Positions 1 through 11,023 of a DNA stretch of 64,000 nt are shown one piece after another (positions within the stretch are counted from its first letter, which is position 1; each line of letters opens with the position of its first letter). The DNA is from an uncultured Faecalibacterium sp. Its GTDB lineage: Bacteria > Bacillota > Clostridia > Oscillospirales > Ruminococcaceae. The stretch lies in assembly GCA_902463235.1 (NCBI GenBank), contig CABQER010000002.1:1-64000 (forward strand), in the 5' to 3' direction. Position numbers and translations under genes: made by a program. The notes under the pieces were generated by a model, which ran no database searches, was not told the DNA's origin, and was given only the letters and a program-made list of their open reading frames with translations.

Positions 1-254
1 ATGCCATGCGCGGCTACAAGGAGATCAACTACCGCGCCATGAAGCTGCTGCCCCGGGGCGGGTATCTGGCTACTGCCAGCTGCTCCCACTTTGCCACCGA
101 GGAGTTGTTCATCAAGATGCTGCGCGCCGCCGCCAAGGACGCTCACCGGCAGCTGCGGCAGATCGAGGTAAAGCAGCAGGCACCGGATCACCCCATTCTG
201 TGGGGCGTGCCGGAGACGAACTACCTCAAGTTTTTCCTGTTCCAGGTCATCTGA
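1..254 (+). CDS. C-terminal part of a class I SAM-dependent rRNA methyltransferase (RlmI-like), truncated by the window edge
   Basis: The reading frame is open from the first bases and stops at 252-254, so only the last ~83 residues are visible. The segment contains the motif TASCSHF, typical of the catalytic end of RlmI/YccW-type 23S rRNA cytosine-5 methyltransferases, and ends NYLKFFLFQVI, matching the family C-terminus. The Met at position 6 is internal, not a start. The N-terminal PUA domain and SAM-binding motifs lie outside the window, so the exact target base cannot be judged. Confidence 0.75.
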   Translation, partial: AMRGYKEINYRAMKLLPRGGYLATASCSHFATEELFIKMLRAAAKDAHRQLRQIEVKQQAPDHPILWGVPETNYLKFFLFQVI

Positions 255-407
255 TGCTTTTACAATAAGAACAATTGCCGCGCGGTGCGCACCTTTTAGC
301 CAGAGAAAGCCGTCCTGAAAGGGGCTTTTCCGGCGTAAAAGTCATACCAATCGCGGTTATTCCAAAAATCCGAGATCGTGTTTGTGCAGAATCGTTAGTT
401 TTGTCAA

Positions 408-436
408 TTGCCTTTTTTGCCCGCAAAGACTATAAT
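408..436 (+). promoter_or_regulatory. Probable sigma-A promoter of the glutamine synthetase III leader
   Basis: A consensus -10 TATAAT (431-436) lies 17 bp after a partial -35 TTGCCT (408-413). Transcription would begin near 443, just before the regulatory hairpin at 448-463. Nothing else recognisable was seen in the gap from 255 to 407. Confidence 0.6.
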
Positions 437-447
437 CTTAGCCATAG

Positions 448-463
448 ACAGCAACGGCGCTGT
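448..463 (+). promoter_or_regulatory. ANTAR-type hexaloop hairpin (candidate antiterminator) upstream of glutamine synthetase III
   Basis: ACAGC (448-452) and GCTGT (459-463) pair perfectly and enclose the six-base loop AACGGC, with A at loop position 1 and G at position 4, the signature recognised by ANTAR-domain antiterminators. The hairpin shares bases 454-462 with the 5' arm of the following terminator, so the two structures exclude each other. The usual targets have two such hairpins; a second canonical hexaloop was not found. An ANTAR protein is encoded at 4185-4763. That it acts here is inference. Confidence 0.6.
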
Positions 464-494
464 GGGTCACCTCCTGACTCGCAGCGCCGTTTTT
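454..494 (+). terminator. Leader terminator (attenuator) of glutamine synthetase III
   Basis: ACGGCGCTG (454-462) pairs perfectly with CAGCGCCGT (482-490), the stem extends inward through GGTC/GACT pairing, and a T-run follows at 490-494. It sits between the promoter and the glutamine synthetase III start, as expected for transcription attenuation. Confidence 0.75.
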
Positions 495-581
495 GTTAAA
501 ATGTTATCCGTGCTTTGGGCACTGCATTGCGGCAGACCCAAGGCAGCACAAGAAAGTAAGATCAAGTAAGGAGTAGGATTT

Positions 582-2669
<2,088 letters not shown>

Positions 2670-2751
2670 TAATCTCCTGACCGCGTAAAAAATAAGCATC
2701 CGCCGGCTGCCGGATCAATTAGCCATTCTCCTTTTCCTATTTCTTACACCA

Positions 2752-2797
2752 GCCCAAAGACCTGCTCCCTTTTTGAGGGCAGGCCTTTGGGCGTTTT
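2752..2797 (+). terminator. Intrinsic terminator after glutamine synthetase III
   Basis: GCCCAAAG (2752-2759) pairs with CTTTGGGC (2785-2792), with an inner CCTGC/GCAGG stem and a GTTTT tail. No convincing promoter lies between it and the next gene 35 bp on, so it may act as an attenuator for glutamine synthetase I as well. No ANTAR hexaloop was seen here. Confidence 0.75.
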
Positions 2798-2831
2798 ACT
2801 TGAAATGAATTTTTTGTAAGGGGGGTTATTT

Positions 2832-4151
2832 ATGAGCTATTCCACCCAACAGGATATTCTGGATTTCGTGGAGGACAACAACGTCAAATTTGTGCGCTTT
2901 GCCTTCTGTGATATTTTTGGCACCCAGAAGAACATTGCCGTGCTGGCCAGTAATCTGTCCAAGGCGCTGGAAGAGGGCGTGTGCTTTGACGGCAGTTCCA
3001 TTGCGGGCTTTATGCACGTTGAGGAAAGCGACCTTGTACTGCGGCCGGATCTTTCCACCGTGACCATCCTGCCGTGGCGTCCCACCGAAGGCCGAGTGAT
3101 GCAGTTCTTCTGCGATGTGGAAAAGCCGGACGGCGCAGCCTTCAGCGGCAACTGCCGGGGCTTTTTGCGGGATATGAACCGCAAATTCAAAAAGCTGGGA
3201 CTTACCTGCAACGTGGGTACCGAGTGCGAGTTTTATCTGTTTGAAAAGGACGACCGTGGCCACCCTACCTGCATTCCCATTGACTTCGGCGGATATTTTG
3301 ACGTTGCGCCGCTGGATGCAGGCGAGAATCTGCGCCGGGATATCTGCCTGACCATGGAGCAGATGGGCATGGCACCCCAGCACAGCCACCACGAAAGCGG
3401 CAACGGTCAGAACGAGATCGACTGCCGCTACGCAGGGCCGCTGAAAACCGCCGACAACGTGATGACCTTTAAGCAGATCGTCCGTGCCATTGCCATGCGC
3501 AACGGCCTGCACGCCAGCTTCCTGCCCAAGCCCCTGCCCCAGCAGGCCGGCAGCGGGCTGCACATCAACCTCTCGCTTTACATGGACGGCAAAAACCTGT
3601 TTGAGGGCGATATTGCCCCGGACAGCGTAGCAGGCAGCTTTATGGCCGGTGTGCTGGCCCACAGCCGGGAGCTGACCGTGTTCACCAACCCCCTGCCCAA
3701 CAGCTATCAGCGCTTTGGCTGTGACGAAGCGCCCCGCTATGTGAGCTGGAGCCGCCAGAACCGCAGCCAGCTGGTGCGCATCCCCATGGTCAAGGGCGAC
3801 AACTGCCGCATGGAGCTGCGCAGCCCGGACCCCGCCTGCAACCCGTATCTGGCCATTGGCCTGATTTTGGCTGCCGGACTGGACGGCATTGAGCAGCGCA
3901 TGGTGTTGCAGCCGCCGATGAACCGCAACCTGTTCGATGCCGCCGAGGCCGAGGGGCTGGGTCTTGAGACCCTGCCCGCCACCCTTGAGGAGGCGGTGCA
4001 GGTAGCCGAGGAGAGCGAGTTCTTGCGCAAGGTGCTGCCGGAGGGGCTTTCCAAGCGCTATTTCTCGGAGGAGCTCAAGCGCTGCGCCGCACTGCGGAGT
4101 GCGCCTGACCAGGCCGAGCACGAGCGCGTCTACTATTTCAACGCCATCTGA
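2832..4151 (+). CDS. glnA: Glutamine synthetase type I
   Basis: Second glutamine synthetase, 439 residues, the normal GSI-alpha length. Motifs include FDGSSIAGF (N-terminal beta-grasp), ESGNGQNEID (~residue 190, metal and substrate site), GSGLHINLS (~239) and RSPDPACNPYLA (~330). The start follows a strong AAGGGGGG site at 2818-2825. An ANTAR regulator gene begins 33 bp after the stop, probably in the same transcript. The lack of the longer GSI-beta insertion and adenylylation region argues against control by adenylylation. Confidence 0.95.
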   Translation: MSYSTQQDILDFVEDNNVKFVRFAFCDIFGTQKNIAVLASNLSKALEEGVCFDGSSIAGFMHVEESDLVLRPDLSTVTILPWRPTEGRVMQFFCDVEKPDGAAFSGNCRGFLRDMNRKFKKLGLTCNVGTECEFYLFEKDDRGHPTCIPIDFGGYFDVAPLDAGENLRRDICLTMEQMGMAPQHSHHESGNGQNEIDCRYAGPLKTADNVMTFKQIVRAIAMRNGLHASFLPKPLPQQAGSGLHINLSLYMDGKNLFEGDIAPDSVAGSFMAGVLAHSRELTVFTNPLPNSYQRFGCDEAPRYVSWSRQNRSQLVRIPMVKGDNCRMELRSPDPACNPYLAIGLILAAGLDGIEQRMVLQPPMNRNLFDAAEAEGLGLETLPATLEEAVQVAEESEFLRKVLPEGLSKRYFSEELKRCAALRSAPDQAEHERVYYFNAI

Positions 4152-4184
4152 TCCCTGCCTGCGCAGGAGAAAGGAGTGCGGAAA

Positions 4185-4763
4185 ATGGGACGCGCACTGA
4201 TTGTAAGCGCCGGTGCCAACTCCAACGAATATATTGCCGCACGGCTGTCCGAGATGGGTTACAGCCGCCCGGTGATCATTCCCAGCGGAGCCGAGGCGCG
4301 GCGCAGAATGTCGGAATCTGATTTTGAGTTGATCGTGGTCAACGCTCCCCTGCCCGATGAGTTCGGGCACGAGTTGTGCATCACCGCTGTGGAGCAGACC
4401 GATGCCGGTGTGGTCTTTCTGGTAAAGGCCGCACAGGCTGAGCAATTGCTTGCCCCCCTGAACGAGCAGGGGGTGCTGCTGCTGAGCAAGCCCTTCACCA
4501 CCCCGTTGTTTTTGCAGGCCATGCACATGGCAGCTGCCGGCAACCACCGCCTGCAGCGTCTGCGGCAGGAGAACGCTCGCCTGCAAGACAAGATCGGGCA
4601 GCTGCGGCTGATCAGCCGGGCAAAGTGCTGTCTGGTAGAGCACGCCCACATGACCGAGGCCGAGGCGCACCGCTACCTTGAAAAACAGGCCATGGACACC
4701 CGCCGCGACCGCGCCGAGGTGGCGCAGGAGGTGCTGGAGGAGTACGCTGACAGAAGCGAATGA
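4185..4763 (+). CDS. ANTAR-domain RNA-binding antiterminator with a degenerate receiver domain
   Basis: 192 residues. Residues ~1-115 form a CheY-like receiver fold ending in SKPF (Lys102), followed by a coiled coil (~120-142) and a C-terminal ANTAR three-helix domain (~143-190) with the pattern HMTEAEAHRYLEKQAMD. The usual phosphoacceptor Asp is replaced by Asn53 in VVNAPLP, so standard phosphorylation is unlikely. The ATG at 4185 is preferred over the GTG at 4176, because AAAGGAG ends right at the GTG but sits 8 bp before the ATG. ANTAR proteins bind hexaloop hairpins to prevent termination; the leader at 448-494 is the obvious candidate target. Confidence 0.88.
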   Translation: MGRALIVSAGANSNEYIAARLSEMGYSRPVIIPSGAEARRRMSESDFELIVVNAPLPDEFGHELCITAVEQTDAGVVFLVKAAQAEQLLAPLNEQGVLLLSKPFTTPLFLQAMHMAAAGNHRLQRLRQENARLQDKIGQLRLISRAKCCLVEHAHMTEAEAHRYLEKQAMDTRRDRAEVAQEVLEEYADRSE

Positions 4764-4847
4764 GACGCACCCGCAGGGAAAGGGGTGCGCCGGGAGCGAG
4801 CCTTTTATAGAAAAGTTTTATTTTACGAAAGAGGAAGGTATATTTTT

Positions 4848-6479
<1,632 letters not shown>

Positions 6480-6494
6480 CAGCATAATATAACG

Positions 6495-6532
6495 GCAAGG
6501 CCGCAGCACAAAATACCGTGCTGCGGCCTTGC
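6495..6532. terminator. Bidirectional intrinsic terminator between pyrG and the diguanylate cyclase gene
   Basis: A 15-bp perfect stem, GCAAGGCCGCAGCAC (6495-6509) with GTGCTGCGGCCTTGC (6518-6532), separates two convergent genes. T-rich sequence follows on the plus side. Confidence 0.8.
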
Positions 6533-6548
6533 TTTATGTATAACGATT

Positions 6549-8402
6549 TCAAATGCCTTCCGCGCCGTCCTGTCTGGCGTGGTTTGCCTGCTTATTCTCG
6601 TACATCCGCTGGTCGGCGATGTAGCGCACCTGCTGCACATCCACGCTTTCGGCGGGGTACAGGGCGTAACCGCAGCTGGCACCCACACTCACGGTATTGC
6701 CGTCGATCTCGTAGGGCACAGCGACCATCTCACAGATCATATTCATCTTGCTGGCGCAGGCCTCCGGCTTCATCGGGCCGAGCAGCAGCAGAGCGAACTC
6801 ATCGCCGCCCAGACGGAAGGCGTAGTCCCGGCTGCGGATGCAGCCCTGCAGCCGCTGGGAAACGCCCTTCAGCAGCTCATCGCCCACATCATGGCCGTAG
6901 GTATCGTTGACCGGCTTGAAGCGATCCAAGTCCATATAGAACAGTGCAAAGGGCTGGCTGTGCTGCTCCAGCACTGTCAGCACCCGGTCAAAATAGCGCT
7001 TGTTCAGCAACCCGGTCAGGCCATCGGTGTTGGCAAGGCTTTGCAGCAGGTGCTGCTTGCCCATATCCTGTGTGATTATCATCACACGGGTCAGGCGGTC
7101 ACCCTTCCATGCCATGGGAACCACTGTCATCATGAAAAACGCGCTTTTATCGCGGGCAGCATATTCCAGCTTGAGGGAGTCGTTGTCCGTTTTGATCAGC
7201 CTGCGCAGGTTTTCCGGGGCCAGCATCTGGGTGATCTTGGCGTTTTCGGTGTCGGTCAGCACCACATACTTGCGCGATATCTGCTCCAGCATTTGCCGGT
7301 AGGAGCCCTCCGGCGGGTACAGCGGTTCCCCGCGCCGCTCGTGGTACTGGTAGCGGTCGCGGTCCAGATCGCACACCGAATAACGCTCCACAACGCGTGC
7401 CATGCCTGCAAACATCATATCGCTCGTCTCTCGGCGGCGCTCCAGCTCCCGGCGGCGGCTGCGTTCCGCGTCACGCTGGATCTTTACCACGCCTGCTATG
7501 ATCAGAAGCCCCAGCAGCGCAATAACCAGAATGGTAGCATTTTGCACCTTGCGCATACCGGCATCCACCACCCCGGTGGGCACGATGCCGATGATGCTCC
7601 AATCCATGAGCCCCAGCGGCTGATAGATCAGGTAATATTTCTGCCCGTTCATGGTGAACAGCACGCAGCCCTCGCCACCCTGCGGCAGGGTCTGCACCAT
7701 GGTGTCATAGTAGGGCTGATCCACACGGGCGTTCTGCTGCAAGTAATCAAACAGGTTGGTCATCTGCTCGGTGATCTCGGTCTTTGTCTCGGTGGAAAGC
7801 ACCACATCGCCGTTTGAGCGCACGATATAGCAATCGCTCTGTCCCTCATAGACCATGCTGCCCAGCAGCTTTTCCAGCACGGCGTTGTCGTAGCTGACCA
7901 CCAGCGCCGTATAGGTAGTACCGTCCAACTGCAGCGGCTGCTCCATAGGGATGGCAAACAGGATCTTGCGGATGCCCTGACTGGAGATATAGCTGGAGAT
8001 CACCGGCTCGTTTGCGGTATACAGTTCTTCAAAAGCCGCCCTCATGTGCTCTGCTGTGCCCTGCCGCCCGGCGGTGGTCCAGAACTCGCACTGCTCGTTG
8101 AACAGGTAAAAATCCGTGTACAGCCAGGTAGCCTTTTGGGCGATATACTCCTGCCACTGCCCCTCCTGTTCTCCCCGCTCCGCAAGGGTGCCCAAGTAGC
8201 CGTCCCAGTCGGTCAGGATATTCCAGTTGCGCTGCGCAAACATGGTAAAGGTCTTGGCAGACTGCCCATAGGTGGAAAGTAGGTTTGCCGTGCTTTCCTG
8301 ATAGATCTGCTTCTGTGTATAGAAGCTGTAAACAAAGATGCTTACCAGCATCACCAGCAGCATCCCTGCTATGAGCAGTATATTTTTTTGTTTCTGCTTC
8401 AT
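6549..8402 (-). CDS. Membrane-anchored sensor diguanylate cyclase (Cache-like sensor, PAS-like region, GGDEF)
   Basis: 617 residues. An N-terminal membrane segment (~8-28), an extracytoplasmic Cache-like sensor region, a second membrane segment (~280-300), a PAS-like linker and a C-terminal GGDEF domain are visible. The catalytic GGDEF sequence is intact (~532-536) and the product-inhibition motif RxxD (RSRD) lies exactly five residues before it, so active, feedback-inhibited c-di-GMP synthesis is predicted. The start is the Met of MKQKQKN at 8402, after GGGTGGGGG; the in-frame upstream extension is not supported. The ligand is unknown. Confidence 0.9.
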   Translation of the reverse strand: MKQKQKNILLIAGMLLVMLVSIFVYSFYTQKQIYQESTANLLSTYGQSAKTFTMFAQRNWNILTDWDGYLGTLAERGEQEGQWQEYIAQKATWLYTDFYLFNEQCEFWTTAGRQGTAEHMRAAFEELYTANEPVISSYISSQGIRKILFAIPMEQPLQLDGTTYTALVVSYDNAVLEKLLGSMVYEGQSDCYIVRSNGDVVLSTETKTEITEQMTNLFDYLQQNARVDQPYYDTMVQTLPQGGEGCVLFTMNGQKYYLIYQPLGLMDWSIIGIVPTGVVDAGMRKVQNATILVIALLGLLIIAGVVKIQRDAERSRRRELERRRETSDMMFAGMARVVERYSVCDLDRDRYQYHERRGEPLYPPEGSYRQMLEQISRKYVVLTDTENAKITQMLAPENLRRLIKTDNDSLKLEYAARDKSAFFMMTVVPMAWKGDRLTRVMIITQDMGKQHLLQSLANTDGLTGLLNKRYFDRVLTVLEQHSQPFALFYMDLDRFKPVNDTYGHDVGDELLKGVSQRLQGCIRSRDYAFRLGGDEFALLLLGPMKPEACASKMNMICEMVAVPYEIDGNTVSVGASCGYALYPAESVDVQQVRYIADQRMYENKQANHARQDGAEGI

Positions 8403-8555
8403 AGGTTTTCCCCCACCCCGGCTGCCTCGCAGCCAGACCTCTTCACAATACGTTCTTCCAAAGGCTTTATGCCAAAGTGCTATGCACAAAGTTCCGCAAA
8501 AGTGCACAAGCGCCGCGTGTCAGCTCCCATATAAACCGACACTATTCCTAATAAC

Positions 8556-8585
8556 ATTATACCATCCCGCAAAAAAGCCTGTCAA
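8556..8585 (-). promoter_or_regulatory. Consensus promoter of the diguanylate cyclase gene
   Basis: On the minus strand TTGACA (8585-8580) and TATAAT (8561-8556) are separated by 18 bp. This predicts a leader of ~150 nt before the start at 8402. Nothing recognisable as a riboswitch was seen in that leader, and the rest of the gap up to 8661 holds nothing recognised. Confidence 0.7.
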
Positions 8586-8661
8586 CACATCCCCGGGGCG
8601 ATTCGTGTTGTTTTAAGGGCGATTCACGCAGAGTTACCCTGCTTTTGCCGCTTAAAAAGAC

Positions 8662-8706
8662 AAAAAACCCGCAGGCCGCGCCTGAACTTTCAGGGCCGCT
8701 GCGGGT
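8662..8706 (-). terminator. Terminator of the tRNA-Leu pair
   Basis: A long GC-rich stem (ACCCGCAG..., 8667-8706) followed on the minus strand by a T-run (A-run 8662-8667). It lies 8 bp after the CCA end of the second tRNA. Confidence 0.8.
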
Positions 8707-8713
8707 CTTTTGC

Positions 8714-8796
8714 TGGTGCAGAAGAAGGGACTTGAACCCTCACTCACTAGGAACTGGTGCCTAAAACCAGCGTGTCTGCCATTCCACCACTTCTGC
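8714..8796 (-). tRNA. tRNA-Leu (anticodon TAG)
   Basis: Acceptor stem GCAGAAG/CTTCTGC, a long variable arm typical of class II tRNAs, and anticodon stem CTGGT/ACCAG around the loop TTTAGGC give anticodon TAG. The CCA end is encoded. It lies in tandem with another tRNA-Leu upstream on the same strand. Confidence 0.95.
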
Positions 8797-8834
8797 TCAT
8801 AGAAAAAAGGCAAGTCAAAAACCGACTTGCCTTC

Positions 8835-8918
8835 TGGTGCGAGGGAGGGGACTCGAACCCCCAAGGATAAACCACACGCACCTCAAACGTGCGCGTCTGC
8901 CAGTTCCGCCACCCTCGC
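8835..8918 (-). tRNA. tRNA-Leu (anticodon GAG)
   Basis: Acceptor stem GCGAGGG with complement CCCTCGC, D-arm GCG/CGC, anticodon stem CACGT/GCGTG around TTGAGGT (anticodon GAG), a long variable arm and an encoded CCA. First gene of a two-tRNA leucine unit. Confidence 0.93.
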
Positions 8919-9166
8919 ATACCTGTTGTACAGTTCTCCGGTTTTTGAGGTAGAAAACCGTTGGTGCGGACTGCTTGCATATAGTAACACATTTCTGGCA
9001 ATTCGTCAAGTGGTTTCTTTGTTTCTCATAAGTTTTTTTAAGTTTCATATCTATATTAGCAGCGCAGAGCGCGCGCAAAAGCAGCTTTCCGGGCAATTTC
9101 ACAGGTCATTTGTGCGTAGAAAGTCTGCCTGCAGCGCTGCGCCCAGAGCAAAGGAGGGGTTTGTGT

Positions 9167-10018
9167 ATGAAACTTTTTGTGCGGCGCACCGGCTGGCGCA
9201 TCGGACTATGGGGCGGGCTGCTGGCGGCAGCGCTGGCAGCATTTGCGGCTGGGTGGCTGGTGCCGGTGCGGGCACCGGCAGGCTGTAAGCTGGGTGAGCT
9301 GACCGCCGCGCCGGACTTCAGTCCCTTTACCCCTGCCGCAGCGGCGGTGGCTGCATCCGATGCCGGTGCGCCCGCTGCCCCTTCCCTGCCGGAAAAATGG
9401 GTCTGCCTGACCTTTGATGACGGCCCCAGCAAGACCACCCCGGAGGTGCTGGCTGCGCTGGACGCCGCCGGGGTGCACGGCACCTTTTTTGTGGTAGCCA
9501 CCGGCTACAACGAGAAATACCTGCCCCTGCTCACACAGGCTGCTGCCGCCGGGCACCAAATCGCGCTGCACTCTGCCTCCCACGAATACAGCGACATCTA
9601 CCGCAGCAGCGCCGCCTACTGGAAGGATATCGCCCTGCTGAAGGAGCGCATTGCGCCCTATGTGGACGCAGAGAGCATCCGCTACCTGCGCTTTCCCGGC
9701 GGCAGCACCAACACCGTGAGCCGCCGCTACGGCGGCAAGGGGCTGATGTCGCAGCTGAAAACCGAGGTGGAGCAACGCGGCTGGCAGTGGGTAGACTGGA
9801 ACGTCTGCGCCGAGGACGCCGTGGGCGGGCACCCCAGCGCGGATACCATCTACCGCAACGTGGTGCGGGAGACCGGCGAGCAGACCCATTGCGTGGTGCT
9901 GATGCACGACTCTGCCACCACCCGCACCACCGCCGAGGCACTGCCGGATATCATCCGGTGGTATACGGATAACGGCTACACCTTTTTGACCGTAGCCGAG
10001 GCGCTGCCGCTGGGGTAA
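9167..10018 (+). CDS. Membrane-anchored polysaccharide (peptidoglycan-type) deacetylase
   Basis: 283 residues. One N-terminal membrane segment (~12-32), then a NodB-fold catalytic domain with TFDDGPS (~82), the metal-binding HSASHEY region (~130), RFPGG and a C-terminal LMHDS motif. This layout fits cell-wall N-acetylglucosamine or N-acetylmuramic acid deacetylases acting outside the membrane. The ATG at 9167 follows AAAGGAGG; the in-frame codons upstream lack a site. It appears monocistronic. The exact wall substrate cannot be decided from sequence. Confidence 0.9.
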   Translation: MKLFVRRTGWRIGLWGGLLAAALAAFAAGWLVPVRAPAGCKLGELTAAPDFSPFTPAAAAVAASDAGAPAAPSLPEKWVCLTFDDGPSKTTPEVLAALDAAGVHGTFFVVATGYNEKYLPLLTQAAAAGHQIALHSASHEYSDIYRSSAAYWKDIALLKERIAPYVDAESIRYLRFPGGSTNTVSRRYGGKGLMSQLKTEVEQRGWQWVDWNVCAEDAVGGHPSADTIYRNVVRETGEQTHCVVLMHDSATTRTTAEALPDIIRWYTDNGYTFLTVAEALPLG

Positions 10019-10024
10019 CGCGCC

Positions 10025-10870
10025 TTACAGCCACTTTTCAAAGCAGCGTCCCAGCAGCACCCCGGCAGAGACCAGCGCCGCCAGCCAGAACCAGCCTGCG
10101 CCACCGGTCACCACCCACCCTGCCGCCAGAATGGCGGCAAAGGTACATACCGGCGGCACAGCGATGCGCAGGATGCGCAGCAACTTTTCCCGCCGGGCGG
10201 GCAGTCCGGCGTCCAGCTGCTCGGGGTGCACAGCATCGCAGCAGATCTCGTCCCGGTACTTGCCCGGGTTGCGGTAGGCCTTATACGCGATGCCGTCCAG
10301 CAAAAACTCCGGGTACATCCCCTCTTTGGTCAGGGCGAAGAGCATTCCTTTTTCCTCTGCATAGGCCTGCAATGCCGCCGTAAATTCCTGCGGGGTGTTG
10401 ATGCTGCCCTGCGGGATAAAGAAAAAGTGCTTTTGATGCTGCACCTGCGCCAGCGTGCAGTAATCCTGCAGCCAGCCGGAGAAGAAGCCCTGCTGCGGGG
10501 CGGGGCTTTCCATGCGGGTCAAGCAGGCATCCACGTCCAGCGTGTCCGTCTGCGGAGCCTGCCGGGCAAGGTCGGCACAAAACTGCATGGCTGCCGCCAG
10601 CTGCGCCGCCTGCTGTTTCAGCACGGTCTGCTGGGCTTGCAGTGCCTGCTGCAAAGGCTGTTCCCCGCGCAGCACTGCCTTGATGGTGGGCAGCGGCACA
10701 TCCAGCATCCGCAGCATACGGATGAGCTTGAGGGTGCGGACGTCCCCGGCGGTATAATCGCGGTAGTCATTGCCCTGCCTGCGCGCTGGTGTGAGGAGCC
10801 CTTCTTTTTCATAAAAGCGGATGTTCGGGGCGGACACACCGCTTTGTTCGGAAGCCTGTTTGATGTTCAT
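10025..10870 (-). CDS. MerR-family transcriptional regulator with a C-terminal membrane segment
   Basis: 281 residues. Residues 1-70 form a winged-helix MerR DNA-binding domain (MNIKQASEQSGVSAPNIRFY), followed by a helical dimerisation region and a ~130-residue effector region. Two hydrophobic stretches near the C-terminus (~240-277) suggest membrane association, which is unusual for MerR proteins. The start at 10870 follows GGAGGTG. The gene converges on the deacetylase gene with 6 bp between stops. Its own promoter has the long spacer bound by MerR proteins, so autoregulation is likely. The ligand is unknown. Confidence 0.88.
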   Translation of the reverse strand: MNIKQASEQSGVSAPNIRFYEKEGLLTPARRQGNDYRDYTAGDVRTLKLIRMLRMLDVPLPTIKAVLRGEQPLQQALQAQQTVLKQQAAQLAAAMQFCADLARQAPQTDTLDVDACLTRMESPAPQQGFFSGWLQDYCTLAQVQHQKHFFFIPQGSINTPQEFTAALQAYAEEKGMLFALTKEGMYPEFLLDGIAYKAYRNPGKYRDEICCDAVHPEQLDAGLPARREKLLRILRIAVPPVCTFAAILAAGWVVTGGAGWFWLAALVSAGVLLGRCFEKWL

Positions 10871-10889
10871 TTGCTTCACCTCCGCCCTT

Positions 10890-10920
10890 ACATTACACCT
10901 TAAAGCCGGTTGAAGGTCAA
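10890..10920 (-). promoter_or_regulatory. MerR-type promoter and operator upstream of the MerR gene
   Basis: Minus-strand TTGACC (10920-10915) and TAATGT (10895-10890) are separated by 19 bp, the overlong spacing that MerR proteins correct. The spacer contains the inverted repeat ACCTT (10897-10901) and AAGGT (10913-10917). Confidence 0.75.
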
Positions 10921-10931
10921 GGGTTTTGCGC

Positions 10932-10972
10932 AAAAAACAGAGCCGCCGCACAAAAATGTGCAGACGGCTCTG
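10932..10972 (-). terminator. Terminator of the M18 aminopeptidase gene
   Basis: Stem CAGAGCCG(N)CGCACA with TGTGCAGACGGCTCTG (10938-10972), followed on the minus strand by a six-base T-run (10937-10932). Confidence 0.8.
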
Positions 10973-11023
10973 AAAAGATGATTTTATTGCGTGTATGCCG
11001 CAGGCTGCGGCACACGCATTTTT

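Noticed and set aside
275..499. Small plus-strand open frame
   Set aside because: It runs through the promoter and attenuator of the glutamine synthetase III leader and has no ribosome site.
2752..2797. Possible second ANTAR target before glutamine synthetase I
   Set aside because: The hairpin loop does not follow the A1/G4 hexaloop rule; it reads as an ordinary terminator.
8747..9102. Several open frames across the two tRNA-Leu genes
   Set aside because: They translate tRNA sequence and its flanks.
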